In this document: positions 18,959 through 27,508 of the stretch, one piece after another
Position numbering within the stretch: position 1 is the first letter of the stretch
Layout: each line of letters starts with the position of its first letter
DNA from: an uncultured Pelagibacteraceae bacterium
GTDB lineage: Bacteria; Pseudomonadota; Alphaproteobacteria; Pelagibacterales; Pelagibacteraceae
DNA: 42,620 bases
Direction of reading: 5' to 3'
Assembly (NCBI GenBank): GCA_902585415.1
Contig: CACIDN010000008.1
Coordinates: 1 to 42,620 of the forward strand
Notes under the pieces: model-generated
Databases searched by the model: none
Seen by the model: only the letters and a program-made list of their open reading frames with translations
What the model was told of the DNA's origin: nothing
Translations under genes and position numbers: made by a program

Positions 18959-20211
18959 TAGTGTGCTACTGCTGCAGCACCATGTTCATCAACCAGATCA
19001 CCGCTTACAAATCTATTTAAATTAAAGGAAGCATTTAATCTATGAGGTTCATCATTAGCTATAGTGTGTGCAAATAAATCTCCTGAACCAGGTGTGGCTT
19101 TAAAACCACCAGTACCCCAGCCACAATTAAAATATAAACCTTTAACTTGAGTTTTACTAATTATTGGACTTGCATCTGGGCAAATATCTACAATACCTCC
19201 CCATTGTCTTAACATTTTCATTCTACTAAATATTGGGTATAATTCTAATATTGCTCTTAAAGTTTCTTCAACAATATTGTGACTACCTCTTTGAGTATAG
19301 GAAACGTAAGAGTCTGTACCTGCTCCAATTACAAGTTCACCTTTATCTGATTGACTTACATAAGCATGTACAGCATTTGACATAACAACAGTATCAATTA
19401 TAGGTTTAACTGGCTCAGAGACCAAAGCTTGAAGGGGTTTACTTTCTAATGGTAATCTTATGCCAGCCATATTTGCTAAAACACTTGAATGTCCAGCTGC
19501 AACCACTCCAATTTTTTTTGTTTTAATAAATCCTTTTGTTGTCTCTATTCCCTCAACCTGATCCCCACTTCTCCTAATTCCCTTGACCTCACAATTTTGA
19601 ATGATATCTACACCCATTTTATCTGCACTACGAGCGTAACCCCATGCAACCGCATCATGTCTTGCTGTACCAGCTCTTCTTTGTAAAGTTCCACCAAGAA
19701 CAGGATATCTAATATTTTGAGATGTATTTATAATAGGACAAAATTTTTTTACTTCCTCTGTACTTAACCATGCTGCATCTATACCATTTAATCTATTCGC
19801 ATGAGTTCTTCTTTTTAAATCTCTTACATCTTGAAGATTATGAGCAAGGTTAATAACACCTCTTTGACTAAACATAACATTGTAATTTAATTCTTGAGAT
19901 AATCCTTCCCATATTTTTAAAGCATGATCATAAAGTCCTGCACTGGCATCCCATAAATAATTTGATCTTATGATAGTAGTATTTCTGCCGGTGTTTCCAC
20001 CGCCAATCCACCCTTTTTCAATAACAGCAATATTTGTTAATTTATGTTTTTTTGCTAAATAGTAGGCTGTTGCTAAACCATGACCACCACCACCGATTAT
20101 TATTACATCATATTCTTTCTTAGGCTCTGGATCCCTCCAAGCTCTTTGCCAATTTTCGTGACCACTTAAAGCGTTTTTTATTAACGAAAATATTGAATAT
20201 TTATTTTTCAT
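18958..20211 (-). CDS. soxB: Sarcosine oxidase beta subunit family protein
   Basis: SoxB is the flavoprotein subunit that oxidises the N-methyl amine (sarcosine to glycine in characterised enzymes). I place the start at the ATG complementary to 20209-20211 (417 residues), because the product then begins with the family pattern [19 protein letters not shown]. An ATG at 20268 would add 19 unrelated residues and would lie upstream of the predicted promoter. Motifs are the FAD-binding [18 protein letters not shown] (36-53) and [16 protein letters not shown] around residue 185, where His185 corresponds to the residue covalently attached to FMN. The C-terminal [16 protein letters not shown] completes the flavin site. 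It is the first gene of the sox operon. Substrate could be sarcosine or N-methylglutamate. Confidence 0.93.
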   Translation of the reverse strand: MKNKYSIFSLIKNALSGHENWQRAWRDPEPKKEYDVIIIGGGGHGLATAYYLAKKHKLTNIAVIEKGWIGGGNTGRNTTIIRSNYLWDASAGLYDHALKIWEGLSQELNYNVMFSQRGVINLAHNLQDVRDLKRRTHANRLNGIDAAWLSTEEVKKFCPIINTSQNIRYPVLGGTLQRRAGTARHDAVAWGYARSADKMGVDIIQNCEVKGIRRSGDQVEGIETTKGFIKTKKIGVVAAGHSSVLANMAGIRLPLESKPLQALVSEPVKPIIDTVVMSNAVHAYVSQSDKGELVIGAGTDSYVSYTQRGSHNIVEETLRAILELYPIFSRMKMLRQWGGIVDICPDASPIISKTQVKGLYFNCGWGTGGFKATPGSGDLFAHTIANDEPHRLNASFNLNRFVSGDLVDEHGAAAVAH

Positions 20212-20228
20212 ATTTTGTTCATAAATAC

Positions 20229-20259
20229 TGTATAAATATTGAATATTCAATGGTTTCAA
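20229..20259 (-). promoter_or_regulatory. Predicted sox operon promoter
   Basis: Read on the minus strand, TTGAAA at 20254-20259 (five of six to the -35 consensus) is followed after 19 bases by TATACA at 20229-20234 (four of six to -10). Transcription would start near 20222, about 11 bases before the soxB ATG at 20211. An alternative -10 (TTTATA) gives 17-base spacing. The spacer is filled by a perfect palindrome. No promoter program was run. Confidence 0.4.
20238..20251. promoter_or_regulatory. Perfect 14-bp palindrome, candidate operator
   Basis: ATTGAATATTCAAT is its own reverse complement. It lies between the predicted -35 and -10 of the sox operon and also contains a TTGAAT that could be the -35 of the divergent tRNA-Ser gene. 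Its position suggests a binding site for a dimeric regulator. That function is inferred; in AT-rich DNA a palindrome this long also arises by chance now and then. Confidence 0.35.
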
Positions 20260-20275
20260 GTTACACATTAGTTAA

Positions 20276-20370
20276 GGAAGGATGGGTGAGCTGGTTTAAA
20301 CCAGCGGTTTGCTAAACCGCCGTACGCTTGAAAAGGTGTACCGAGGGTTCGAATCCCTCTCCTTCCGCCA
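20276..20370 (+). tRNA. tRNA-Ser (anticodon GCU), CCA encoded
   Basis: The sequence folds as a class II tRNA. The acceptor stem GGAAGGA (20276-20282) pairs with TCCTTCC (20360-20366), followed by discriminator G and CCA at 20368-20370. The anticodon arm GCGGT-TTGCTAA-ACCGC has anticodon GCT at 20310-20312, reading AGC/AGU serine codons. The long variable arm CGTACGCTTGAAAAGGTGTACC and the T arm GAGGGTTCGAATCCCTC are typical of tRNA-Ser. It stands alone between the divergent sox operon and the convergent transglycosylase gene. Confidence 0.97.
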
Positions 20371-20394
20371 TTATATTAATATAAAGGCATATTT
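20367..20394 (+). terminator. Possible AT-rich terminator hairpin after tRNA-Ser
   Basis: Immediately after the CCA end, TTATATTAATATAA (20371-20384) is a perfect inverted repeat. It is flanked by GCC (20367-20369) and GGC (20386-20388), which can extend the stem past an A:A mismatch, and TTTTT follows at 20390-20394. It also covers the stop codon of the convergent transglycosylase gene. The stem is weak (mostly A-T), so efficiency is uncertain. Confidence 0.35.
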
Positions 20395-22607
20395 TTAAAA
20401 AAATCTTTAATAGGTATCGGTTTTTGTCCTAATACGTATCTGTACACATTATAATTTTCTAATACTCTTTGAACATAATTTCTGGTCTCTTTAAACTTGA
20501 TTAACTCGATCCAGTTCACATAATCAATTTGTTTTTTTTGAGGATTTTTATTCAATTTTTTCCAATACCTAACTCTTTTGGGACCCGCATTATACGCTGC
20601 AATAGCAAATGGATACGACCCATCATATTCAAGTATAAGACCCGCTAAATAATGCGATCCCAATTGGATATTATATTCGGGATCAGTTGTAAGTCTAGAT
20701 TTTGAATAAGGTAGCTTAGCTTGTTTAGCAACTAATTTTGCAGTGTAAGACATTAATTGCATCATTCCTTTTGCACCTGCGTGGCTATTTGCTTTAGAGT
20801 CAAATTCACTTTCCTGTCTAATTACTGCTAATATTAATGCTTGATCTGGAATTTTTCTTCCTCCAACATTTTTTGGTGTAGTTATAATTGGATAATTGTA
20901 TTTATTATGAAATCTTTTTTCGTATGAGGCAATTTTGGATATTTGAATAGCAAAATCATATCTAGAAATACTTGTTGCAAGGTCAGCTGCTAAAATTTCA
21001 CTACCTTGTTCAATATTGTCTAATGCTAAATATCTTAATATATGTTTGGTGTATTTTTCTTTGTCTAAATCATATAACAAATATACTAATTTGTATAAAT
21101 CTTTTTTTTCAAACCTTTTTTTATAATCTGCGTCTACGTCAATTTTTTTTGATAAATTAAAATTTTCGTTTTTTTTAATTTTAAGATGGGCAAGTTGTCC
21201 ATAATAGGTGGTTGGAAAATTAGCTGCTTCATTATAATATTTATTTGCAGTTATTATATCTCCCAAAGACACATAACTTCTTGCTAACCAATAAGCACCA
21301 CGTGATAAACTAATAGGATAACCAACATTTTCATAAAAGTTTCTAAAGTGATCTCTTGCTCTAATAGGATCATTTAAAAAACTTAATGCAATCCACCCAC
21401 TCATCCATTCAGCTTCTGCATATTCTGGTGTTCCTTTATCAATAGAATGATTGGATACAATCTTATAAGCTACAGGATATCTTTTTTTGTAAATCAATGA
21501 CCTTGCTATTATAGATCTTTCTTTCCACCATTTATCTGGTCTAACAAGATAATTTTTGTTATTTTTTATATTTAGTAAAATTTCTAAAGAACTATCAACT
21601 CTTCCTCTTTTTCTTCTCCATTTTAATCTGTCAAAATTTAATCCAGAATTATTTTTAAATTTTTCAGGAACCTTTGATATAGCAGCATCTACACCATATG
21701 ATTTACTCATTAATAATTGTCTAGCATTATATAAAGCTTGATAATCTTTAGATAGATATCTTAACATTCTTTTTAAATCCCAATATTTATTTTCCCAAGC
21801 TAAGTAGTCTGCTCTTTTTATGTGATCCTCAACGTTTAAAAATTTATTATATTTTTTTTTATAAAACCTTAGCTCACTTTTATTAAGTTCAGATGTTATC
21901 CATCCCTTTTTAATTAAGTTAATTCCATTAACAACATTTCCTTCTTTAATTAAACTTTCACCTAATATCATTTCACCAAAACCACTTAAAGGTGGCTCAT
22001 TTTTAAACATCTCTATAATTTTTTTGGGACTAACATTTTTTGTTGATAATTTTTTTTCTGACAGATATTTTATTCTACCAATTCTTGGATAATTTTTATT
22101 TTTTTCTAAAAATTGCCTATATAGGGCGTAATCAGCATTATTAGTTTTTTCTAATAAATATCTCCAAACAATAAAGTCATAAATTGACTTATCTTTTGCC
22201 CTCTTCGAAGTTTTTAATGCTACATTCCATTTACGTTGTTCAATTAAGCTTATTGATTTTTTTGCAATTTCAAAATCTTTTCTATTGTAATATTTTGATT
22301 TTGTTGTCTTATCTTTATGTTTGATTTTTTCTTTTACAACTTGTAAAGGTTTATTTTTTGGTAATAGTATGTTTGTTCTATTATCTAATTTTTGTTTTTT
22401 TGTTTTAATATCCACTAAATTTTCGTTTTTAAATGTTGGTTTTTTTAGCGGAAAAATTTCACTTTGAAGTTTATTATTAATTTTTTTTACCTCAGATAAT
22501 TGAGGTTTTATCTTTGGAATAATCAGCACGTCACCAAGTAATGGTGATGCAGAGTTAATAAAACTAATTAAAACTATTAATCTAAACAATATTCTAAGTT
22601 TATTCAT
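20376..22607 (-). CDS. slt: Soluble lytic murein transglycosylase (Slt70-like)
   Basis: This enzyme cleaves the MurNAc-GlcNAc bond of peptidoglycan to form 1,6-anhydro ends. The 743-residue product has an N-terminal hydrophobic signal sequence (residues about 4-25), a long helical, TPR-like middle section as in the Slt70 superhelical ring, and a C-terminal SLT domain. The catalytic glutamate is Glu599 in VIRQESEFD, followed by GAKGMMQLM and AIAAYNAGPKRV, all classic for family 1 lytic transglycosylases. The region after the signal peptide is lysine- and proline-rich and probably disordered. Divergent from dapA across 42 bases and convergent with tRNA-Ser. Confidence 0.92.
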   Translation of the reverse strand: MNKLRILFRLIVLISFINSASPLLGDVLIIPKIKPQLSEVKKINNKLQSEIFPLKKPTFKNENLVDIKTKKQKLDNRTNILLPKNKPLQVVKEKIKHKDKTTKSKYYNRKDFEIAKKSISLIEQRKWNVALKTSKRAKDKSIYDFIVWRYLLEKTNNADYALYRQFLEKNKNYPRIGRIKYLSEKKLSTKNVSPKKIIEMFKNEPPLSGFGEMILGESLIKEGNVVNGINLIKKGWITSELNKSELRFYKKKYNKFLNVEDHIKRADYLAWENKYWDLKRMLRYLSKDYQALYNARQLLMSKSYGVDAAISKVPEKFKNNSGLNFDRLKWRRKRGRVDSSLEILLNIKNNKNYLVRPDKWWKERSIIARSLIYKKRYPVAYKIVSNHSIDKGTPEYAEAEWMSGWIALSFLNDPIRARDHFRNFYENVGYPISLSRGAYWLARSYVSLGDIITANKYYNEAANFPTTYYGQLAHLKIKKNENFNLSKKIDVDADYKKRFEKKDLYKLVYLLYDLDKEKYTKHILRYLALDNIEQGSEILAADLATSISRYDFAIQISKIASYEKRFHNKYNYPIITTPKNVGGRKIPDQALILAVIRQESEFDSKANSHAGAKGMMQLMSYTAKLVAKQAKLPYSKSRLTTDPEYNIQLGSHYLAGLILEYDGSYPFAIAAYNAGPKRVRYWKKLNKNPQKKQIDYVNWIELIKFKETRNYVQRVLENYNVYRYVLGQKPIPIKDFFKNMPLY

Positions 22608-22635
22608 AAATTTTAGTAAATGAATCGATAATTTA

Positions 22636-22644
22636 TGTTATAAG
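22636..22644 (+). promoter_or_regulatory. Candidate extended -10 element for dapA
   Basis: TGTTATAAG at 22636-22644 is a TGn-extended -10 with five of six consensus bases (TATAAG). No recognisable -35 lies 17 bases upstream, which extended -10 promoters do not require. Transcription would begin at about 22650-22651, on the dapA ATG itself, implying a leaderless message. This was read by eye from consensus only. Confidence 0.35.
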
Positions 22645-22649
22645 TTCTT

Positions 22650-23543
22650 ATGTTTAAAGGTTCAAATGTTGCTTTAATAACTCCTTTCAAAGACAATGTT
22701 TTAGATGAGGAAAAGTACATAAATTTAATAAATTTTCATCTTGAAAATGGTACAAATGGACTAGTTCCTGCTGGAACAACAGGAGAGTCTCCTACATTAA
22801 GTCATGATGAGCATCAAAAAGTTATAGAAATATGTATAAAAGAGTCTAGAGGTAGAATTCCTGTTATTGCAGGAACAGGATCTAATTCTACAGAGGAAGC
22901 AGTTTCATTAACTAGACATGCTGAAAAAGCAGGAGCCGATGGTGTTCTCGTCGTTACTCCATATTATAACAAGCCTACTCAGGAAGGTTTGTATAAACAC
23001 TATAAAGCAATAAACGATAATACTAGCTTACCTATTATAATTTACAATATACCCAGTAGGTGTGTAATTGATATGTCGGTTGAAACAATGGCAAAATTGT
23101 TTGAGCTAAAAAATATTGCTGGCGTTAAAGATGCAACAGGAGATTTAAATAGATTGGATGAAACAATTAAAAAATTAGGAAATAAATTTATTCAGCTTAC
23201 AGGTGAGGATGGTTTAGCTTTTGAATTTAACAAAAGAGGTGGAGTAGGAATTATATCTGTAACAGCAAATATAGCTCCAAAACTTTGTTCGGAAATGCAA
23301 AAATTATCAAAATCAAAAAAAGAGGAAGATATTGAAAAAGCTAATATCATTGATAAAAGTTTACAACCACTACATAAAGCTTTATTTATAGAAAGCAACC
23401 CAGCACCAGTTAAATATGCTGCGAAAGTTCTGGGACTATGCAGTGATGAAATAAGACTTCCGTTAGTAAATATTAAAGAGGAAACTAAAAAAGAAATTGA
23501 TAAAGCATTATCAATTGCGAAATTATTAAATAATGAAAAATAA
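22650..23543 (+). CDS. dapA: 4-hydroxy-tetrahydrodipicolinate synthase
   Basis: DapA condenses pyruvate with aspartate semialdehyde, the first step of the lysine/diaminopimelate branch. The 297-residue protein has [10 protein letters not shown] at 43-52, where the catalytic Thr sits, Tyr106 in [13 protein letters not shown], the proton-shuttle Tyr132 in IIYNIPSR and the Schiff-base Lys160 in [10 protein letters not shown]. All catalytic residues are present and length is normal. Its last 11 bases overlap the start of smpB. It heads a ten-gene rightward run and follows a candidate leaderless promoter. The neighbouring divergent lytic transglycosylase also concerns the cell wall. Confidence 0.96.
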   Translation: MFKGSNVALITPFKDNVLDEEKYINLINFHLENGTNGLVPAGTTGESPTLSHDEHQKVIEICIKESRGRIPVIAGTGSNSTEEAVSLTRHAEKAGADGVLVVTPYYNKPTQEGLYKHYKAINDNTSLPIIIYNIPSRCVIDMSVETMAKLFELKNIAGVKDATGDLNRLDETIKKLGNKFIQLTGEDGLAFEFNKRGGVGIISVTANIAPKLCSEMQKLSKSKKEEDIEKANIIDKSLQPLHKALFIESNPAPVKYAAKVLGLCSDEIRLPLVNIKEETKKEIDKALSIAKLLNNEK

Positions 23544-24003
23544 AACCGATTCTGGTTTGAAAATAATATGTATTAATAGAAAAGCTTCTTTTAACTATTT
23601 TTTTGAAGATATTTACGAGGCAGGTATGATTTTGAAAGGTTCAGAAATCAAATCAGTAAGAAACGGAAAGGTTAATATAGCAGATGCTTATGCAATTGAA
23701 AAAAAAGGAGAAATTTATTTAATAAATTCTCACATTTCTTCATATAAACAAGCAAGTTTATTGAATCATAACCCTATTGATGAAAGAAAGCTTTTACTAA
23801 ATAAAAAGGAAATTAATAAATTAATAGGAAAAATGCAAAGAGAAGGGTTTGCTTTAGTGCCTACCAAAATGTACTTTAAAAAAGGAAAAGCAAAAATTGA
23901 AATAGCTGTCGCAAAAGGTAAAAAACAATATGATAAAAGACAAGCAATTAAAAGAAAAGATTGGAATAGAGATAAGGCAAGGTATTTTAGAAAATCGTCA
24001 TAG
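23533..24003 (+). CDS. smpB: SsrA-binding protein
   Basis: SmpB binds tmRNA and delivers it to stalled ribosomes for trans-translation. The 156-residue protein shows [19 protein letters not shown] near 14-32, [20 protein letters not shown] near 34-53 (the beta-barrel RNA-binding signature), [12 protein letters not shown] and the basic C-terminal tail [20 protein letters not shown] expected to enter the decoding centre. It overlaps dapA by 11 bases. The tmRNA gene itself is not in this window. Identification is firm. Confidence 0.96.
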   Translation: MKNKTDSGLKIICINRKASFNYFFEDIYEAGMILKGSEIKSVRNGKVNIADAYAIEKKGEIYLINSHISSYKQASLLNHNPIDERKLLLNKKEINKLIGKMQREGFALVPTKMYFKKGKAKIEIAVAKGKKQYDKRQAIKRKDWNRDKARYFRKSS

Positions 24004-24481
24004 CCCAGTTTACTTGGGAATAGGTTCAAATATAGGTAATAGATTAAATAATATAAGTAAAGCCTCTTATTTATTGAGTAATTTTTGCGAAATATCTAAA
24101 ATTTCAAATTTTTATGAGACAAATTCTTGGCCTAATAAAAACTATCGCAAATATTTGAATGTAATAATTAAATGCTACACCAATTTAAACCCAATTTTAT
24201 TGTTAAAAAATATAAAAATTATCGAAAAAAAACTAGGAAGAATAAACAAAATTAAAAATTATCCAAGAACATGTGACATTGACATTATTGATTTTAAGGG
24301 TCTTAAATACCACAAAAATAACATAGAAATTCCACATCCACGTTTATCAGAACGTAATTTTGTTCTAGTCCCTTTATATGAAATTGAAAAAACCTGGAAA
24401 CATCCTAAAAGCAACATATCAATACATAATTTATTAAAAAATCTTGATTTAAATTCATTGAGAGGTATTAAATTTTTTTAA
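23930..24481 (+). CDS. folK: 2-amino-4-hydroxy-6-hydroxymethyldihydropteridine pyrophosphokinase (start uncertain)
   Basis: FolK transfers pyrophosphate from ATP to the pterin alcohol in folate synthesis. Motifs are [12 protein letters not shown] (near 27-38 counted from the ATG at 23930), FYETNSWPN, the metal/ATP motif [11 protein letters not shown] near 120 and [15 protein letters not shown] near 142. The start is a problem. The only ATG in frame (23930) overlaps smpB by 74 bases and adds about 26 residues not normal for the family; conserved sequence begins at about 24008. A rare start such as ATT, or a TTG at 24014, is therefore possible. The C-terminal identity is not in doubt. Confidence 0.88.
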   Translation: MIKDKQLKEKIGIEIRQGILENRHSPVYLGIGSNIGNRLNNISKASYLLSNFCEISKISNFYETNSWPNKNYRKYLNVIIKCYTNLNPILLLKNIKIIEKKLGRINKIKNYPRTCDIDIIDFKGLKYHKNNIEIPHPRLSERNFVLVPLYEIEKTWKHPKSNISIHNLLKNLDLNSLRGIKFF

Positions 24482-24498
24482 AAGTAATGGTATAGTTT

Positions 24499-26259
24499 AT
24501 GATGCTTAAATCTGAAGAATTAATAAATAAAGTAAAAGAGTATAACAAGTTTTTAAACCCTAATACATTAACGAAAGCATATAATTTTGCTTTAAATGCA
24601 CACAAAAAACAAAAAAGAGATGAAGGAGTCCCATACATTAATCATCCAGTTGCTGTAGCAAATATCTTATCTGATTTAAAATTAGATAGCGCCACTATAG
24701 CAACAGGATTACTTCATGATACAATAGAAGATACACAAGCAACATATCAAACAATTAAATTAGAGTTTGGTCAGGAAGTTGCAGATTTAGTAGAGGGTGT
24801 AACAAAAATATCTGTTTTTGAAAATCAGGCTATAACACATAAAAATAAAAATTTTTCTAAAGCAGAAAATTTTAGAAAATTAATTATTGCTACTTCTAAG
24901 GATATTAGAGTCTTGCTTGTTAAATTAGCTGACAGACTACACAATATGAGAACAATCAAATTTTTGAGAGATGAAGATAAAAAAATTCAAAAAGCTCAAG
25001 AGACAATGGAAATTTATGCACCATTAGCCGATAGAATGGGCATGAATAGAATTAGAGATGAATTAGAAGACCTCTCATTTGAGATTTTAAATAATGAAGC
25101 AAGATCTTTAATTAAAAAAAGATTAGATGAAATAAAATATAACAATCTAGAAAATTTTAAATCCTTATCTGAGGAATTTAAAGCAATTTTAAACAACTCT
25201 GGTATTAAAGTTCAAATCTTTGGAAGAGAAAAAACACCTTTTTCAATTTGGAGAAAAATCCAAAAAAAAAGAACCTCATTAGAACAAATAACAGATATAA
25301 TTGGATTTAGAGTAATTGTTAATGATATACATGATTGCTATAAAGCACTTGGTGTTTTTCACTCTACATGGAACTGTATACCTGGTAGATTTAAAGATTA
25401 TATATCTTCACCTAAAATTAACAAATATCAATCTTTACATACAGCAATTATTGGACCCACCAAAAGGCCTATTGAAATTCAATTAAGAACAATGCAAATG
25501 CACGAATTTGCACAGAGAGGAATTGCAGCTCACTGGAAATATAAATCTAACGAAAAATTCAATTCACTGACATGGAAAGAATATGATTGGCTGAAAGATT
25601 TAGTTGATATAATAGAAAGAAATGAAAATCCTGAACACTATTTTGAATATACGAAACTTCAGATGTTTCAAGAAAATGTTTTTTGTTTTACTCCGAAAGG
25701 ATCTGTAATAAAACTTCCAAAAAATGCAACACCAATTGATTTTGCTTATGCAGTTCACACTCAAGTTGGCGATACTGCGATTGGATGTAATATTAATGGT
25801 AAAGATAGTCCCTTACAAAGTATATTACGAAATGGTGATGTTATTAAGATAATAACTTCTAAAAAAGTTTCACCATCTTTACATTGGTTATCATCAACAA
25901 AAACAGGAAAAGCAAGGTCTGCAATAAGGAAATACTGGCAGTATAGAGAAAATACCAAGGAGGTAAGTAAAAAATATAACACCTCATTATGGATTTCATT
26001 ACCAGATAAACCGGGGATACTTGGAGATGTAACTTCTCTTATAGGACAAAATATTATTAACATTTCAAGTGTAGAAATGATGGAAAAAACAAAAACCACA
26101 ATAATTTTTAAATTTAATTTAATAATTTCAGATCTCAAAAACTTTACAAATCTTTTAAGTGAGCTAAAACAAAGGCATTATAGATTTAAAATAATTAGAC
26201 ATAATCGAAAAAAATATGCTTTCCTTAAAAAACTCTTTAAAGGTCTTAAGAAAAACTAA
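24499..26259 (+). CDS. Rel/SpoT-type (p)ppGpp synthetase/hydrolase, shortened C-terminus
   Basis: Bifunctional stringent-response enzyme that makes and degrades (p)ppGpp. The 586-residue protein has a hydrolase HD domain (HP at 49-50, HDTIEDT at 73-79, LADRLHNM at 143-150). It also has a synthetase domain with RFKDYISSPK at 297-306, KYQSLHT at 309-315 and EIQLRT at 326-331, a TGS domain (about 393-452) and an ACT domain (about 497-560). Bacterial Rel/SpoT proteins are usually over 700 residues. Here TGS and ACT are separated by only about 45 residues, so the helical/zinc-finger (RIS) portion appears missing. Both catalytic domains look intact. ATG ATG at 24499/24502 are both possible starts. 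It overlaps pyrE by 44 bases. Confidence 0.93.
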   Translation: MMLKSEELINKVKEYNKFLNPNTLTKAYNFALNAHKKQKRDEGVPYINHPVAVANILSDLKLDSATIATGLLHDTIEDTQATYQTIKLEFGQEVADLVEGVTKISVFENQAITHKNKNFSKAENFRKLIIATSKDIRVLLVKLADRLHNMRTIKFLRDEDKKIQKAQETMEIYAPLADRMGMNRIRDELEDLSFEILNNEARSLIKKRLDEIKYNNLENFKSLSEEFKAILNNSGIKVQIFGREKTPFSIWRKIQKKRTSLEQITDIIGFRVIVNDIHDCYKALGVFHSTWNCIPGRFKDYISSPKINKYQSLHTAIIGPTKRPIEIQLRTMQMHEFAQRGIAAHWKYKSNEKFNSLTWKEYDWLKDLVDIIERNENPEHYFEYTKLQMFQENVFCFTPKGSVIKLPKNATPIDFAYAVHTQVGDTAIGCNINGKDSPLQSILRNGDVIKIITSKKVSPSLHWLSSTKTGKARSAIRKYWQYRENTKEVSKKYNTSLWISLPDKPGILGDVTSLIGQNIINISSVEMMEKTKTTIIFKFNLIISDLKNFTNLLSELKQRHYRFKIIRHNRKKYAFLKKLFKGLKKN

Positions 26260-26797
26260 AGCTTTACAAGAGGGGCATTTTGTTTTGTCCTCAGGTTTAC
26301 ATTCAGCAAAATATGTACAATGTGCAAAACTAATGAGCAACCCCAAGTACTCAAGTGAATTTGTTAAATCACTTGCTTATAAAATTAAAAAAAAAATAAA
26401 AAAAATTGATATCATTCTTGCGCCAGCTATGGGCGGGATTATAATTGGGTATGAAATTGGCAGGATATTAGGAAAAGAAACTATTTTCTGTGAAAGAGTA
26501 AAGACAAAATTTAAATTGAGAAGAGGTTTCTTTATAAAAAAAAATACAAAAGTTTTAATAGTTGAAGACGTTATTACTACAGGAAAATCAAGTTTAGAAT
26601 GTTTGAAATTAATTAATCAATCTAAAGCTAAATTAGTTGGCTTTGCATGTCTAATTGATAGATCAACAAATAGAAAAATGAAAAAAAAAATTATTTCTCA
26701 AATTAAATTAAATATACCTACTTATAGTAAAAAAAAAATCCCAGAATTTTTAAAAAGAATACCTATCAGTAAACCTGGGAGTAGATTTTTAAAATGA
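26216..26797 (+). CDS. pyrE: Orotate phosphoribosyltransferase
   Basis: PyrE converts orotate and PRPP to orotidine 5'-phosphate. The 193-residue protein starts within the Rel gene. The overlap of 44 bases looks real because family similarity begins almost at once (ALQEGHFVLSSGLHSAKYVQ at 16-35). The PRPP-binding signature is VLIVEDVITTGKS at 113-125, with APAMGGIIIGYEIG near 69-82. The stop overlaps the start of pdxJ (ATGA at 26794-26797). pyrB and the degenerate dihydroorotase lie in a separate run 18 kb to the left. Confidence 0.95.
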   Translation: MLSLKNSLKVLRKTKALQEGHFVLSSGLHSAKYVQCAKLMSNPKYSSEFVKSLAYKIKKKIKKIDIILAPAMGGIIIGYEIGRILGKETIFCERVKTKFKLRRGFFIKKNTKVLIVEDVITTGKSSLECLKLINQSKAKLVGFACLIDRSTNRKMKKKIISQIKLNIPTYSKKKIPEFLKRIPISKPGSRFLK

Positions 26798-27507
26798 AAA
26801 AATTTGGTGTAAATATTGATCATGTTGCCACAGTAAGAAATGCGAGAGGTGAGGGTCATCCAGATATTATTGAAATTGCTCATGCTGTAAAAAATTCTGG
26901 AGCTAGCTCTATAACAATTCATTTAAGAGAGGACAGAAGACATATTAAAGACTCTGATTTAAAAAAATTATGTAAAATGAACTTTTTAATAAATTTAGAG
27001 ATAGCTGCTAACATGAAAATGGTTAAACTCGCAATAAAAAATAAACCTAAATTTGTTTGTCTGGTCCCAGAAAAAAGAAATGAAATAACTACGGAAGGAG
27101 GTTTAGACTTAAATAAAAACTTTAATATAATAAAAAAAATTATAACAAAACTTAATAATAAAAAAATAAGAACAAGTTTATTTATAGACCCCTCCATTAA
27201 AAATATAATTTTATCAAAAAAAATAGGCACTCAATGTGTTGAATTACATACAGGAAAAATCTCCAGAATGATCAAACAAAAAAAAAATTTTAAGAAAGAA
27301 TTAAATAAAATTATTAAATGTTCAAAATTTGGTTTTAAGAACAATATAAAAATTCATGCAGGGCACGGTTTAGATTATCAAACAACGAAAATATTGAACA
27401 AGATTTCATATATTACTGAATATAATATTGGTCATTTTATTATAGGTGAAAGTATTAAATTTGGTATACCTAAAGTAATTAAAAAATTTAAAGAAATAAT
27501 TAAATAA
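26794..27507 (+). CDS. pdxJ: Pyridoxine 5'-phosphate synthase
   Basis: PdxJ forms pyridoxine 5'-phosphate from deoxyxylulose 5-phosphate and 3-amino-2-oxopropyl phosphate in the DXP-dependent vitamin B6 route. The 237-residue TIM-barrel protein begins with GVNIDHVATVRNARGEGHPD (5-24). It has the catalytic His in TIHLREDRRHI, the conserved Glu of NLEIAAN, VELHTG near 148 and IHAGHGLDYQ near 189-198. It is linked to pyrE by a four-base overlap, and one base separates it from acpS. pdxJ-acpS-lepB-rnc is a conserved order in proteobacteria. Confidence 0.96.
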   Translation: MKKFGVNIDHVATVRNARGEGHPDIIEIAHAVKNSGASSITIHLREDRRHIKDSDLKKLCKMNFLINLEIAANMKMVKLAIKNKPKFVCLVPEKRNEITTEGGLDLNKNFNIIKKIITKLNNKKIRTSLFIDPSIKNIILSKKIGTQCVELHTGKISRMIKQKKNFKKELNKIIKCSKFGFKNNIKIHAGHGLDYQTTKILNKISYITEYNIGHFIIGESIKFGIPKVIKKFKEIIK

Positions 27508-27508
27508 A

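Noticed and set aside
20212..20268. Longer soxB start at the ATG complementary to 20266-20268
   Set aside because: The extra 19 residues are not family-like, and the longer start would lie upstream of the predicted promoter and span the palindrome. The ATG at 20211 gives the normal N-terminus.
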